From Streptococcus sp. VT 162 (GTDB lineage Bacteria; Bacillota; Bacilli; Lactobacillales; Streptococcaceae), in contig CP007628.2 in assembly GCA_000688775.2 (NCBI GenBank), positions 1,550,001 to 1,614,000 on the forward strand: a stretch of 64,000 nt of DNA, read 5' to 3'. This document shows positions 27,750-37,046 of the stretch, piece after piece. Within the stretch, counting starts at the first letter, position 1, and every line of letters begins with the position of its first letter. The notes under the pieces were generated by a model, which was given only the letters and a program-made list of their open reading frames with translations, was not told the origin of the DNA and did not search any database. Both the position numbers and the translations under genes were made by a program.

Positions 27750-27927
27750 CAACGGATAAGTAGGTTATCCTCTTCTTTCAGAAAGTCTGCGGGTGCTGTG
27801 AGCAGATAGGAGGGATAGGTGAAATTCTACCGTTATTCACAATCAAATACACAATCAAGTGCACACCTGTGAAGTTGGATGGAACCGTGGCCCTGCCACT
27901 CCAACGCTTTGTCAGGTGTGCTTTTTT
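27750..27927 (+). promoter_or_regulatory. T-box leader of serS
   Basis: Stem I spans about 27751-27833 (AACGG pairs with CCGTT), with a distal TCTGC/GCAGA hairpin. A UCU serine codon (27826-27828) followed by A is the likely specifier. The antiterminator is GTTGGA (27874-27879), bulge TGGAACC (27880-27886), GTGG/CCAC and TCCAAC (27900-27905). Arms GCACACCTG (27861-27869) and CAGGTGTGC (27913-27921) with TTTTTT form the terminator and enclose the antiterminator. Uncharged tRNA(Ser) is expected to raise serS expression. Confidence 0.85.
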
Positions 27928-27942
27928 CATAAAGGAGTTCTT

Positions 27943-29217
27943 ATGTTAGATATTAAACGTATTCGCACAGATTTTGATGCTGTCGCTGAAAAATTAGCTA
28001 CACGTGGTGTAGATGCTGCTATCTTAAATGAGATGAAAGAAATCGATGCTAAACGTCGTGACATCTTGGTCAAGGTTGAAACTCTAAAAGCAGAACGTAA
28101 CACAGTTTCTGCTGAGATTGCCCAAGCCAAGCGAAACAAGGAAAATGCCGATGACAAGATTGCTGCTATGCAAACCCTATCTGCTGAAGTCAAAGCCTTG
28201 GATGCTGAATTGGCGGACATCGATGCTAAATTGACAGAATTTACCACTACTCTTCCAAACATCCCTGCCGACAGCGTTCCTGTTGGGGCTGATGAAGATG
28301 ACAATGTGGAAGTTCGCCGTTGGGGGACTCCGCGCGAGTTTGAATTCGAACCAAAAGCTCACTGGGATCTTGGTGAAGACTTGGGTATCCTTGACTGGGA
28401 ACGCGGTGGTAAAGTAACAGGCGCTCGCTTCCTCTTCTATAAAGGACTTGGGGCTCGTTTGGAACGTGCTATCTACAACTTCATGTTGGATGAGCATGGT
28501 AAAGAAGGCTATACGGAAGTCATCACGCCTTACATGGTTAACCATGACTCTATGTTTGGTACTGGTCAATATCCAAAATTCAAGGAAGATACTTTTGAAT
28601 TGAAAGACACTAATTATGTCCTCATTCCTACAGCTGAAGTTCCTCTTACAAACTACTACCGTGATGAAATCCTTGACGGTAAAGACCTACCAATCTACTT
28701 TACCGCTATGAGTCCATCATTCCGTTCTGAGGCTGGTTCTGCAGGTCGTGATACACGTGGTTTGATTCGTTTGCACCAATTCCACAAGGTTGAAATGGTC
28801 AAATTTGCCAAACCAGAAGAATCTTATGAAGAATTGGAAAAAATGACAGCTAACGCTGAAAATATCCTTCAAAAGCTCAACCTTCCATACCGTGTCGTTG
28901 CCCTCTCTACTGGAGATATGGGCTTCTCAGCAGCCAAGACTTACGACTTGGAAGTTTGGATTCCAGCCCAAAATACCTATCGTGAAATCTCAAGCTGTTC
29001 AAATACAGAAGATTTCCAAGCCCGTCGTGCCCAAATCCGTTACCGTGATGAAGCCGATGGCAAGGTGAAACTCCTTCACACTTTGAACGGTTCTGGACTT
29101 GCAGTTGGACGTACGGTGGCTGCCATTCTTGAAAACTACCAAAATGAAGATGGTTCTGTAACTATTCCAGAAGCTCTTCGTCCATACATGGGTGGCGCTG
29201 AAGTTATCAAACCATAA
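27943..29217 (+). CDS. serS: Seryl-tRNA synthetase
   Basis: 424 residues, class II synthetase. A coiled-coil N-terminal arm (about 25-105) is followed by the catalytic core with motif 2 ([21 protein letters not shown]) split here as FRSEAGSAG and RDTRGLIR, and motif 3 [18 protein letters not shown] start at ATG 27943 (MLDIKRIR) behind AAAGGAG; the frame continues upstream only into the T-box. Confidence 0.97.
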   Translation: MLDIKRIRTDFDAVAEKLATRGVDAAILNEMKEIDAKRRDILVKVETLKAERNTVSAEIAQAKRNKENADDKIAAMQTLSAEVKALDAELADIDAKLTEFTTTLPNIPADSVPVGADEDDNVEVRRWGTPREFEFEPKAHWDLGEDLGILDWERGGKVTGARFLFYKGLGARLERAIYNFMLDEHGKEGYTEVITPYMVNHDSMFGTGQYPKFKEDTFELKDTNYVLIPTAEVPLTNYYRDEILDGKDLPIYFTAMSPSFRSEAGSAGRDTRGLIRLHQFHKVEMVKFAKPEESYEELEKMTANAENILQKLNLPYRVVALSTGDMGFSAAKTYDLEVWIPAQNTYREISSCSNTEDFQARRAQIRYRDEADGKVKLLHTLNGSGLAVGRTVAAILENYQNEDGSVTIPEALRPYMGGAEVIKP

Positions 29218-29222
29218 AAAAT

Positions 29223-29250
29223 AAGGCCTAGCTATTTCTAGCTAGACCTT
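29223..29250. terminator. Bidirectional terminator between serS and the TehA-type gene
   Basis: Stem AAGGCCTAGCTA / TAGCTAGACCTT with one mismatch and a TTTC loop, flanked by A- and T-tracts. The converging gene's stop codon (29242) lies inside it. Confidence 0.85.
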
Positions 29251-30141
29251 TTTTCGTAACCAAATCAGATAAGCACCCAATACAAAGAATAAAATAGTGA
29301 GGCATATAACAGTTTCAGCAAACACCAGACAATCCAGAAATGGAAGTTTCAAGATCCCCTGAGCCATCTTGAGCGAAGTAGCTGTGATAATGGTTGGAAA
29401 GGTGAGGGCTGAGAAAGCTGGTTGAAATCCTTGTTTTAAAATATTGGGCAGGCGAGTCAAAACAAAGAAAAAGAAGGACTGAGATGCCAAAATCATGACA
29501 ATCAAGAGCCAAGTCGGTAGGCCTGCTCCTCCAACTCGAACTAGAGAAGCCAAGAGTAGGGAAAAGGGAGCACAGTAGATTCCTTCCTGTCCAAGCAAGG
29601 CCACTGGGAGTGGATCTTTCTTTAAATCACTATAAATAAGGGGATAGAGATAGAAGGTCAAGACAAAACCAAAACTCAAGGTTGCATAGGCAATTTCAAT
29701 GATACCGACAAGAGGATAGGTCAGGGCTGCTACTGCTATCCCTACATAGAGTACCGTCCAGCTAGGAGTCGCATTAACCCTCCGACCTGGACAGGCAAAT
29801 TTGATGGTGAAAGTCGCAATCAAAGCCAAATCCAAGAGAAAGGAAAACCACCAGATCCCTTGTGCTAGCAAAGAAAGAGCAGGGAATACGCGAAAGACAT
29901 AGGTCGATAAAATCATCCCAGCCATAGGAAAAGTGGCCATCCCAGACAAAAGAGGGGGCTTGGTCAATTCTTGCTTGGTTTCTTCCCAATTAAAAAGATG
30001 AAGAATCAGAAAGAAAAGCCACAAAACTAAACCAATCAGACTCAATAAATGCGACAGAACAGGCCAAGTATCTGCAATCAGATTTCCTGCACCTGCTAAG
30101 CCTAGTAAACAGCCAGAAAATACCAAGGGGAGTTTTTTCAT
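29242..30141 (-). CDS. TDT-family (TehA/SLAC1-type) transporter
   Basis: 299 residues with about ten membrane helices, in the tellurite-resistance/dicarboxylate transporter family that includes proteins once annotated as exfoliative-toxin homologues. I start at ATG 30141 (MKKLPLVFSG) behind GGAGG. Transported substrate unknown. An extended -10 (TATGCTATACT, hexamer 30175-30170) lies about 30 bases upstream. Confidence 0.8.
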   Translation of the reverse strand: MKKLPLVFSGCLLGLAGAGNLIADTWPVLSHLLSLIGLVLWLFFLILHLFNWEETKQELTKPPLLSGMATFPMAGMILSTYVFRVFPALSLLAQGIWWFSFLLDLALIATFTIKFACPGRRVNATPSWTVLYVGIAVAALTYPLVGIIEIAYATLSFGFVLTFYLYPLIYSDLKKDPLPVALLGQEGIYCAPFSLLLASLVRVGGAGLPTWLLIVMILASQSFFFFVLTRLPNILKQGFQPAFSALTFPTIITATSLKMAQGILKLPFLDCLVFAETVICLTILFFVLGAYLIWLRKKV

Positions 30142-30202
30142 CCGAGCCTCCAATAATCATGTTATTATTAGTATAGCATAAAAGCACTTAAATGAGGACT
30201 TA

Positions 30203-30235
30203 AAAAACGAAGTTGGAAATTCAAACTTCGTTTTT
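30203..30235. terminator. Terminator after the acyl-CoA dehydrogenase-like gene
   Basis: 12-bp stem AAAAACGAAGTT / AACTTCGTTTTT with a 9-nt loop. On the minus strand it ends the ahpD-like/acyl-CoA dehydrogenase unit. Confidence 0.85.
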
Positions 30236-30248
30236 ATTCTACTATTTT

Positions 30249-31313
30249 TTAACTCGTTGCTAAGATATGGCGCAACTGAACAGCGCTTGGAGAGACAATC
30301 GGAAGAAAGGCTCCTTCATTCCAACGACGGGTAAAACCAGATGTTGATTTGCTAAAGTAGCCTCTACCTCCACCAGCTTGTAACTCTAATAGCAGACTCT
30401 GAGCAACCACATCCACAATGTCTATTCTTAACTGAAAGAGTTCACGCGGATTGGTAACGAAATAGGAATGGTCAGACAATCCCTGATAAAGAGCTTGCCG
30501 AATAGCATCTAACTGCTCTATCTGGTATTGCCATTCATCTGTTAATACACTTCGTTTCCCCAATTCTTTTTCTACTTCTGATAGGGAGCGTCCAGCTAAT
30601 CCAAAAGCCAAACCAAATTGGTAACCTAAAAATGTGGGACGATTTTGAGTTAAAAATTCTTTAGCATTCTTGGATAGAATCCACTCTTCTTTTAAAGGAA
30701 CTCGATTAAAGGTCAAAGCAGCAGTGTTTCCTCCCTGAAGAGAAACGAATTCTAAGTCTTCCGAACGACTAAAATTCTCTGCATCTGATGGCACAGCCAC
30801 CACATAACTTTTACTTGGATCATCAGCAAATCCTGCTACAAAAATGGTTAAGAATCGATTTCTACGGGCATTGGTTACCCATGGTAGGCGCCCTTTTAGA
30901 TAAAATTGTCCATTTTCTTCGACGATATAAACATTCAGCTCTTCTAAATCAGATAAATACTTGACAGCATTAGACAGGGCGGTTGCGCCTGCATATTCAC
31001 CGGACAAGAGTTTTTCCAGATAGTTTTCTTTCAAATAGGAATTCTCTGAATGGAGAATATTGTCAATTAGGGTGCGTTGTCCCCAAGAAATAAAGGAGGC
31101 CGTCAAGGAATGTTGAGCGAGCTCTGCTAGGATATCAATGACATCATGATTGCTTCCGCCTGAACCACCGAGAGATTCCGGAACACCTACACGAAAAGCT
31201 CCTTCTGCTGCAATCCTTTCAATCAGTTGCTCTCCAGCCTCACAAGACTGTTTATCAATTTCATCAGCATGCTGGTCTAACCAGCTCAAAAACTCTTCGG
31301 AAAAAAATCCCAT
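30249..31313 (-). CDS. Acyl-CoA dehydrogenase-like flavoprotein
   Basis: 354 residues with the acyl-CoA dehydrogenase fold: a helical N-terminal domain with GVPESLGGSGG, a middle beta domain (about 110-200; LKGRLPWVTNA, then FNRVPLKEEWIL), and a C-terminal helical domain. It is slightly shorter than typical dehydrogenases (about 380). Streptococci lack beta-oxidation, so a catabolic dehydrogenase role is doubtful; a flavin-dependent oxidase or monooxygenase-like activity is possible. It starts 14 bases after the AhpD-like gene, probably one transcript. Confidence 0.8.
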   Translation of the reverse strand: MGFFSEEFLSWLDQHADEIDKQSCEAGEQLIERIAAEGAFRVGVPESLGGSGGSNHDVIDILAELAQHSLTASFISWGQRTLIDNILHSENSYLKENYLEKLLSGEYAGATALSNAVKYLSDLEELNVYIVEENGQFYLKGRLPWVTNARRNRFLTIFVAGFADDPSKSYVVAVPSDAENFSRSEDLEFVSLQGGNTAALTFNRVPLKEEWILSKNAKEFLTQNRPTFLGYQFGLAFGLAGRSLSEVEKELGKRSVLTDEWQYQIEQLDAIRQALYQGLSDHSYFVTNPRELFQLRIDIVDVVAQSLLLELQAGGGRGYFSKSTSGFTRRWNEGAFLPIVSPSAVQLRHILATS

Positions 31314-31327
31314 ACTCTTCCCTCCTT

Positions 31328-31876
31328 TTATGCATAAGGCTGCAATTCTGGGTTAATAGGGGTATTGGCTAGGTTGTTAGCATAGTTGCAAAGGCTAGCA
31401 AGACTAACACCGAGAACCACATCCAAGGCATTTTGTTGTGTGTAGCCAGCTTCCAAAAATTCAGCCAAGGCTTCATCACCTACACGCCCTTTGGTATTGA
31501 TGACCGCCAAGGTAAACTTAGCTAGGGTGTCCAATTTAGAATCTGTTTCAATCGGAGTACGGTTGCGGAGGGCTTGAAGAAGATCATCATTCATCTGGAT
31601 TTGTTTGATTGAAAAGGCTGTGTGACCTGCGACGCAGAAAGCACAACCATTGGTTACGGCAGCTGTGATTTGCACCACTTCACGTTCTACTGGTGTCAAG
31701 CTATTGCGGCGGTTGATGGCTCCGACAGTTCGGTAGGCTTCAAGCGCGGTTGGGGCATTGGCCAAGAGACCGATTAGGTTGGGAATATAGCCATTGTTAT
31801 CTTTTTGTACTGTTTCAAGAACTTCTTTTACTTCTGCTGGTGCTGATTCTACTGTGTGGATGGTAAATGTTGTCAT
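31328..31876 (-). CDS. AhpD-like carboxymuconolactone decarboxylase-family protein
   Basis: 182 residues. The redox motif NGCAFCVAGHTAF (CxxC with His three residues on) places it in the AhpD-core group, peroxidase or disulphide-reductase proteins. First gene of a two-gene unit with the acyl-CoA dehydrogenase-like protein. Physiological substrate unknown. Confidence 0.88.
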   Translation of the reverse strand: MTTFTIHTVESAPAEVKEVLETVQKDNNGYIPNLIGLLANAPTALEAYRTVGAINRRNSLTPVEREVVQITAAVTNGCAFCVAGHTAFSIKQIQMNDDLLQALRNRTPIETDSKLDTLAKFTLAVINTKGRVGDEALAEFLEAGYTQQNALDVVLGVSLASLCNYANNLANTPINPELQPYA

Positions 31877-31982
31877 AAGAAACCTCTTTTCATTTTATTG
31901 TCATTTAGTCTATCATAGAATTTTCCCCTTGGATAATATATATTTTCAATCGCCTTGATAGGAAATGTCTATGAAATGAAAA

Positions 31983-32003
31983 AATCACACTAAAAGTGTG
32001 ATT
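31983..32003 (-). terminator. Terminator after the symporter gene
   Basis: 9-bp stem AATCACACT / AGTGTGATT with a 3-nt loop, followed on the minus strand by TTTTC, directly behind the symporter stop. Confidence 0.8.
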
Positions 32004-32006
32004 GGG

Positions 32007-33329
32007 TTAGTGTTTAAAATACTTTTTAGTCTCAGCAATGACGACTGGCGACAAGACTAAGAGGGCAATCAAGTTTGGTAAAGCCATCAAGGCATTGACG
32101 ATATCTGCGATAATCCAAACCATATCCAACTCGATAAATCCTCCCAACAAGACCATGACTACAAAGACTACACGATAGAGCCAGATAAAGCGGACACCAA
32201 AGAGAAACTCAAAACAGCGTTCTCCGTAGTAGTTCCATCCGAGAATCGTCGTAAAGGCAAAGAGGACGAGGAAGATGGTCAAGAGGGCAGGTCCAAAGTG
32301 TGAAAAAACTGTTGAAAAGGCTGACTGAGTCAAGACAACTCCATTCAAATCACCACTCCAAACACCAGTTACCAAGATTGTTAAACCAGTCAACGTACAT
32401 ATAATGAGGGTATCAATAAAGGTTCCTGTCATGGAAATCAAGCCTTGCTCGACCGGTTCATTTGTCTTAGCTGCAGCCGCTGCGATGGGAGCTGAACCAA
32501 GACCAGATTCGTTAGAAAAGACTCCTCGCGCCACACCATTTTGGATAGCCATCCGAATGCTGGCACCTGCAAAACCACCTACCGCAGCAACTGGACTAAA
32601 GGCTGAAGTAAAGATGAGAGCAAGTGTAGCTGGGACTTTCTCGATATTAAAGAGAATAACTGTAAGAGTTCCTAAAATATAGACAATAGCCATAAAAGGA
32701 ACCACTGCTGTCGAAACTTTTGATATGGATTTGAGGCCACCAAAGACAGCAATCCCTACAAAAATGGATAAAATCAGAGCCGTGATAGCTGGATTAACTT
32801 GGGCTGTATTTTGAATGGATTCTGTAATCGAATTGACTTGGGTAAAGGTACCAATCCCTAGGAGGGCTACCAATACACCCGCTAGGGCAAAGAAGATAGC
32901 AAGTGGACGCCACTTTTCTCCCATCCCCAAAAGGATGTAATGCATGGGTCCTCCAGCTACAGCTCCATTTGCATCCTTAGTACGGTATTTGATGGCCAGC
33001 AATCCTTCGGCATATTTGGTCGCCATCCCAAAGAAGGCCGCCATCCACATCCAAAAGAGGGCCCCTGGTCCTCCAACCTTAATGGCTGTCGCTACCCCGA
33101 TGATATTTCCCGTACCAACTGTGGCTGCTAGAGCCGTACAGAGAGCAGCAAAGCTCGACACATCGCCGTGCCCCTTGTCCTTGGTAAAGATCAACTGAAA
33201 GGCCTTAGGGAGACGAGTAACCTGCAAAAGGCCCAGTCGGATGGTCAAATAGATACCCGTTCCGACCAATAAGATCAAGAGGGGAGGCCCCCAAGCAAAA
33301 GCATCAAGCGCTTTAAGCAATTCTAACAT
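32007..33329 (-). CDS. AGCS-family sodium:alanine/glycine symporter
   Basis: 440 residues, about eleven membrane helices. AGCS signatures: ATVGTGNIIGVATAI (near 70) and SNESGLGSAPIAAAAA. It imports alanine and/or glycine with Na+. A glycine riboswitch in the leader indicates that glycine is the regulated metabolite. Monocistronic, with its own promoter and terminator. Confidence 0.95.
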   Translation of the reverse strand: MLELLKALDAFAWGPPLLILLVGTGIYLTIRLGLLQVTRLPKAFQLIFTKDKGHGDVSSFAALCTALAATVGTGNIIGVATAIKVGGPGALFWMWMAAFFGMATKYAEGLLAIKYRTKDANGAVAGGPMHYILLGMGEKWRPLAIFFALAGVLVALLGIGTFTQVNSITESIQNTAQVNPAITALILSIFVGIAVFGGLKSISKVSTAVVPFMAIVYILGTLTVILFNIEKVPATLALIFTSAFSPVAAVGGFAGASIRMAIQNGVARGVFSNESGLGSAPIAAAAAKTNEPVEQGLISMTGTFIDTLIICTLTGLTILVTGVWSGDLNGVVLTQSAFSTVFSHFGPALLTIFLVLFAFTTILGWNYYGERCFEFLFGVRFIWLYRVVFVVMVLLGGFIELDMVWIIADIVNALMALPNLIALLVLSPVVIAETKKYFKH

Positions 33330-33360
33330 GTCCTTCTCCTATCTTTCAACCCCAAAAGAA

Positions 33361-33387
33361 AGAGTACATGCAAGATACATGTACTCT
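33361..33387 (-). terminator. Leader terminator downstream of the glycine riboswitch
   Basis: Perfect 10-bp stem AGAGTACATG / CATGTACTCT, 7-nt loop, followed on the minus strand by TTCTTTT. It lies between the aptamer and the start codon and is the probable expression platform. Confidence 0.8.
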
Positions 33388-33426
33388 GGAATGCTTAGAT
33401 AAATGCCAAAAAGCGGTCTATCCTAG

Positions 33427-33505
33427 CTCTGTCCTTTTACCTGAGAGTTTGAGCAGTTACCTGCCTTGCCCCTTCGGTGCCTTTACGGTCTCTCCAGAGT
33501 TCCGT
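33427..33505 (-). promoter_or_regulatory. Glycine riboswitch (single aptamer)
   Basis: On the minus strand the conserved elements appear in order: GGAGAGACC (33495-33487), GCACCGAAGGGGCAA, CTCTCAGGTAAAAGGACAGAG (ending 33427, given here as CTCTCAGG...GGACAGAG). Only one complete aptamer is visible. Together with the promoter (33583-33611) and leader terminator this explains the gene-free stretch 33330-33675. Confidence 0.92.
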
Positions 33506-33582
33506 CCATTTACAGTCATGGAAAACAAACCTTTCTCCACTTCTATTAAACTTCATTCGGTGTTGGTATTTTATTTTTTATT

Positions 33583-33611
33583 ATTCTACAAGAAAAGTTA
33601 GCCCTTGTCAA
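33583..33611 (-). promoter_or_regulatory. Promoter of the riboswitch-symporter transcript
   Basis: Minus strand: TTGACA (33611-33606), 17 nt, TAGAAT (33588-33583). The untranslated leader is about 250 bases. Confidence 0.85.
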
Positions 33612-33675
33612 TATATTCTATGAAATTTTTTGACTTTTCACTTCTTTTTTCAGAAAGAGTGAATCCTTCTTCTCT

Positions 33676-36012
33676 CTATCCTTTAAAGGTTACAATGGTG
33701 GCGCCACTGCCTCCAGCATTTTGTGGAGCATAGCCGAAACTCTTGACATGCTTGTTTCTTTGCAGGTATTTGGTGACGCCCTCACGGATGACTCCCGTAC
33801 CGATACCGTGGATGATGTCGACTTGCGCCATGTTATTGAGCAGGGCTTGGTCGATAAAGGCGTCCAGCTCATTCATGGCCTCTTCGTACCGTTTGCCACG
33901 AAGATCCAGTCTGGCTTGTGGGCCACGACCAGATGCACGTTTCACGACATTGACTTGTTTTTTCTTGACTGGGGCTTCTTGCTGGGCCTGAACAAGGTCA
34001 AATTCTTTCTCTTCCAAGGTCATCTTGATCAAACCAACTTGGGCTTCCCAACGGCCGTCCTTAAGTTGATTGGTCAAGGTTCCACGTTGTCCATAACTGA
34101 GGACCACAATATCATCCCCCACCTTCGGAGCTCGTTTTTTCTTGGCCTTTTGAAGGACCTTGTTTTTAGACAAGTCGACTTTTTCAGGAGCCAGTTTTTT
34201 CAGCTCAGCCTTGGCTTCAATGATTTCGTGGGGTTTGAGTTGAGACTTACTGTGAAGATTCTTGAGAATCTGGTCACTCTCATTTAGAGCGAGTTCCACA
34301 ATTTCAGCAGCTTGTTCACGCGCCTTGTTGAGCTCAGTTTCCTTCTCGCGATTGAGTTCGTTGTAAAGTTTTTTGAGTGCTCGGTTCATCTTGAGGTTTT
34401 CTTGCTCCACCTCACGGATATTGTCCAAGCGTTTGCGACTTTCAAGCGTTTGCTCTTCTAATTGCTCAATGATACGGTTGACATCATTATCTTGATTGAC
34501 CTGCTGGCTGGCATCTCCTACGATGACATCTGACAAGCCCAGACGTTTTGCAATTTCAAAGGCATTGCTTCGACCAGGAACTCCCTGCATAAAGCGATAG
34601 GTCGGACGCAGGCTGGCTGTGTCAAACTCCATGCTGGCATTTTGCACAAAGGCTGTCTCAATACCATAAGCCTTGAGTTCTGGATAGTGGGTCGTCGCCA
34701 TAGTCTTGACCTGACGCAGACGAAGATCCTCCAGAATAGCCATAGCAAGCGCTGCTCCTTCCTGCGGATCGGTACCTGCCCCGAGCTCATCTAGCAATAA
34801 GAGCGAGTGCTGATTGACCTTGCCAAGAATATCTACGATATTGGTCATGTGGCTCGAGAAGGTAGACAAGCTTTGCTCGATAGACTGCTCATCCCCAATA
34901 TCTGCGAAGATTTCTTCGAAAATACCAACACGGCTCCCCTTATCAGCTAAAATGGGCAAGCCTGACTGGGCCATGAGTTGAGTCAAACCCAAGGTTTTGA
35001 GCATGATGGTCTTCCCACCTGTATTGGGACCTGTAATGACAATGGCCGTTAATTCCTTACCAAAGTGTACATCGTTTGCCACTGCATTTTTGACCAAAGG
35101 ATGGCGAACATGAAGGAGTTGAATCTCTTGGTTCTCTGAAAGTTGAGGAACGACTGCTTGTCTTTCTTGAATAAAGCGAACCTTAGCACGAATCAGGTCT
35201 AGATGGCCGATAATCCATGCGTCATTAGCAATCTCTGCCGCATGAGGGCGGACGCGTTCCGAGAGCTCCTGTAGGATGCGAATCATCTCATAGCGTTCGT
35301 CAGCTCGCAGACTAGCGATTTCTTCGCTCAGCTTGACCACCTCACGTGGCTCGATATAAACCGTATTACCACTAGCAGAGATGTCATGGACAACACCTGC
35401 AATCTTATTGCGATAGGTGTTCTTGACTGGTAAGACTTGACGGCCATTTCTGCTAGCGATTATGCCTTCCGTCAACATCTGCGCTTTTTGCTTGAGCAAG
35501 TCTTGCAAGACATCTCGAACTTGACTCTCGCTATCATGGATTTTCCGACGGATACGTGCTAGCTCTTCGCTGGCAAAATTATCGATAAATCCTGCATCAT
35601 TTAGGGCTTGGAGACTCCCTTGCAAGTGTGGGAACTCATGTAGTTTTTCAAACCATCTCGCCAGCTGCTCCAAGCGTACGTTTTCGAGATTGGTATAAAA
35701 TCCTTGCAACTCTCTGCTAGCCAGCAAGACCCGTTTGAGGAGCAAGAACTCCTCGATATTGAGGTCCGCCCCCATCTCCAGACGCTTGCAAACAGCTGAT
35801 ATCTCACGCGTCGCTAGGATGGTAAAGTGAGGTTGCTCCACAAATAGGGCTTGCATTTCCTCCATCTCTGTAAAGGCTTGTTTGATCTTATCCGCCTTGG
35901 CAGTTGGAGCCAAGCCTTTTAGCTCCTCTAGTCCTTGTTCAGTCAGGAGATGAGGTTCAAACAAAGCTTTGATTTTATTGAATTCTAAAGTTTCTAGTAT
36001 TTTTGTATTCAT
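33676..36012 (-). CDS. mutS2: MutS2 family ATPase/endonuclease
   Basis: 778 residues. MutS core with Walker A GPNTGGKT and Walker [13 protein letters not shown], a coiled coil with KOW-like segment (about 510-680), and a C-terminal Smr nuclease domain ([24 protein letters not shown]). In relatives it suppresses recombination or rescues collided ribosomes. Downstream of zapA-cvpA with a hairpin between. Confidence 0.95.
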   Translation of the reverse strand: MNTKILETLEFNKIKALFEPHLLTEQGLEELKGLAPTAKADKIKQAFTEMEEMQALFVEQPHFTILATREISAVCKRLEMGADLNIEEFLLLKRVLLASRELQGFYTNLENVRLEQLARWFEKLHEFPHLQGSLQALNDAGFIDNFASEELARIRRKIHDSESQVRDVLQDLLKQKAQMLTEGIIASRNGRQVLPVKNTYRNKIAGVVHDISASGNTVYIEPREVVKLSEEIASLRADERYEMIRILQELSERVRPHAAEIANDAWIIGHLDLIRAKVRFIQERQAVVPQLSENQEIQLLHVRHPLVKNAVANDVHFGKELTAIVITGPNTGGKTIMLKTLGLTQLMAQSGLPILADKGSRVGIFEEIFADIGDEQSIEQSLSTFSSHMTNIVDILGKVNQHSLLLLDELGAGTDPQEGAALAMAILEDLRLRQVKTMATTHYPELKAYGIETAFVQNASMEFDTASLRPTYRFMQGVPGRSNAFEIAKRLGLSDVIVGDASQQVNQDNDVNRIIEQLEEQTLESRKRLDNIREVEQENLKMNRALKKLYNELNREKETELNKAREQAAEIVELALNESDQILKNLHSKSQLKPHEIIEAKAELKKLAPEKVDLSKNKVLQKAKKKRAPKVGDDIVVLSYGQRGTLTNQLKDGRWEAQVGLIKMTLEEKEFDLVQAQQEAPVKKKQVNVVKRASGRGPQARLDLRGKRYEEAMNELDAFIDQALLNNMAQVDIIHGIGTGVIREGVTKYLQRNKHVKSFGYAPQNAGGSGATIVTFKG

Positions 36013-36085
36013 ATTTTTTCCTTGTGTACTGGTTTACAAGATTATAGCAACTAGAGGTTTTGACCTAGTCCTCCAATCTGTAAAC

Positions 36086-36112
36086 AAAGGGCTAGGAAAA
36101 ATCCCGCCCTTT
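36086..36112 (-). terminator. Hairpin between cvpA and mutS2
   Basis: 7-bp stem AAAGGGC / GCCCTTT with a 13-nt loop, directly after the cvpA stop; a short T-run follows on both strands. Confidence 0.6.
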
Positions 36113-36661
36113 TTATCCGATTAAATTTGTCACCCAGAGTTGTTTGATAAGGTTTGTCGTAAAAGGGACACTTTGGATGATGTGTTTGGCTACTGTACTT
36201 TTTTCGAGTGAATTTTGAATGACTGCCAGAGGCACTGTTGCAAGGATGGTCAGAGCCATTTGCAAGACAAATAAGGTTACCAATAGAGACAAAACGCCTG
36301 ATCCGATACGCAACCATTTGACATCAAGCTTTTTAGTTGGAATCAAGTGCAGGAACAAACCGATAAAACGTCCGATACTATAACAAATTCCGAAAACTAA
36401 AAGGTAGGCTAGGCCTGCATAAAAGACCTTGTCTAGGTGAAACAGCTGGTCTGAAGGGAAGAAAAAGGTGCCCTGTCCTTCTTGAGGATTGGCATAAGGG
36501 ACAAGTAAGTGGAAGTGATCTCCCAATGATTTATAAAACTGTCCCGCAACAAAGGCTGAAATCACTGCAACGAGGAAATAATAAACTTGCAGGACCAAAC
36601 CTCTACGGTAGCCGATGTAAAAGCCCCAAGCCAGAACCAATAAGAGTAGGATTGAAATCAT
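36113..36661 (-). CDS. CvpA-family membrane protein
   Basis: 182 residues with four to five membrane helices (about 2-20, 24-45, 76-105, 118-140). The N-terminal LLLVLAWGFYIGYRRGLVLQ pattern fits the CvpA (colicin V production) family. Overlaps the preceding zapA by 4 bases, so it belongs to the zapA transcript. Precise role unknown. Confidence 0.85.
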   Translation of the reverse strand: MISILLLLVLAWGFYIGYRRGLVLQVYYFLVAVISAFVAGQFYKSLGDHFHLLVPYANPQEGQGTFFFPSDQLFHLDKVFYAGLAYLLVFGICYSIGRFIGLFLHLIPTKKLDVKWLRIGSGVLSLLVTLFVLQMALTILATVPLAVIQNSLEKSTVAKHIIQSVPFTTNLIKQLWVTNLIG

Positions 36662-36960
36662 AGGGAATCCTCAATCTTGCTCTGTTCTTGTTTGACAGCA
36701 ATCAACTTGTGGCGGAGTTCTAACAACTCTTGCTCCTTGTCATCAAATTCAATCTCACGGTTGAGCTGTGTAGACAGACAATTGACCGCCAAAAGAAGCG
36801 CAATGGTTTCATCATCCGCCCCAGGCATTTGTTCTTTAATTGCTTGGTATTTTTCAGTCGCAACCTTGGCAATTTCCTCCATAAAGAGGTTGTCATGCTC
36901 GGTTGTCAAGGTTAATGTCTTTTTCCCGAATGTAAACTTATATCGATTTAGATTTGCCAT
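36658..36960 (-). CDS. zapA: Cell division protein ZapA
   Basis: 100 residues: an N-terminal globular part (NRYKFTFGKKTLTLTTEHDN) and a C-terminal helix forming a coiled coil (about 60-100). ZapA bundles FtsZ filaments. ATG 36960 is chosen over the in-frame GTG 36969 because GAGG at 8 nt fits it. Confidence 0.9.
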   Translation of the reverse strand: MANLNRYKFTFGKKTLTLTTEHDNLFMEEIAKVATEKYQAIKEQMPGADDETIALLLAVNCLSTQLNREIEFDDKEQELLELRHKLIAVKQEQSKIEDSL

Positions 36961-36977
36961 AAAATTCACCTCACGAT

Positions 36978-37006
36978 ATTATACCAAATTTCGCTAACTT
37001 TGTCAG
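36978..37006 (-). promoter_or_regulatory. zapA promoter
   Basis: Minus strand: CTGACA (37006-37001), 17 nt, TATAAT (36983-36978). Divergent from rnhC. Confidence 0.75.
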
Positions 37007-37030
37007 TTTTTACCAATTCTCCTGCTTTTG

Positions 37031-37039
37031 TGGTACAAT
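37031..37039 (+). promoter_or_regulatory. rnhC extended -10 promoter
   Basis: TGGTACAAT: extended -10 with TACAAT at 37034-37039; TTACCA at 18-nt spacing is a poor -35. The -10 ends only 7 bases before the ATG. Confidence 0.65.
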
Positions 37040-37046
37040 AGAGACT

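Noticed and set aside
33427..33540. Second (tandem) glycine aptamer
   Set aside because: Only one set of GGAGAGACC...CTCTCAGG core elements is complete; upstream bases show at most a vestigial partner.
36051..36317. 88-codon minus-strand frame overlapping the end of cvpA
   Set aside because: It is in another frame of cvpA and spans the terminator hairpin.
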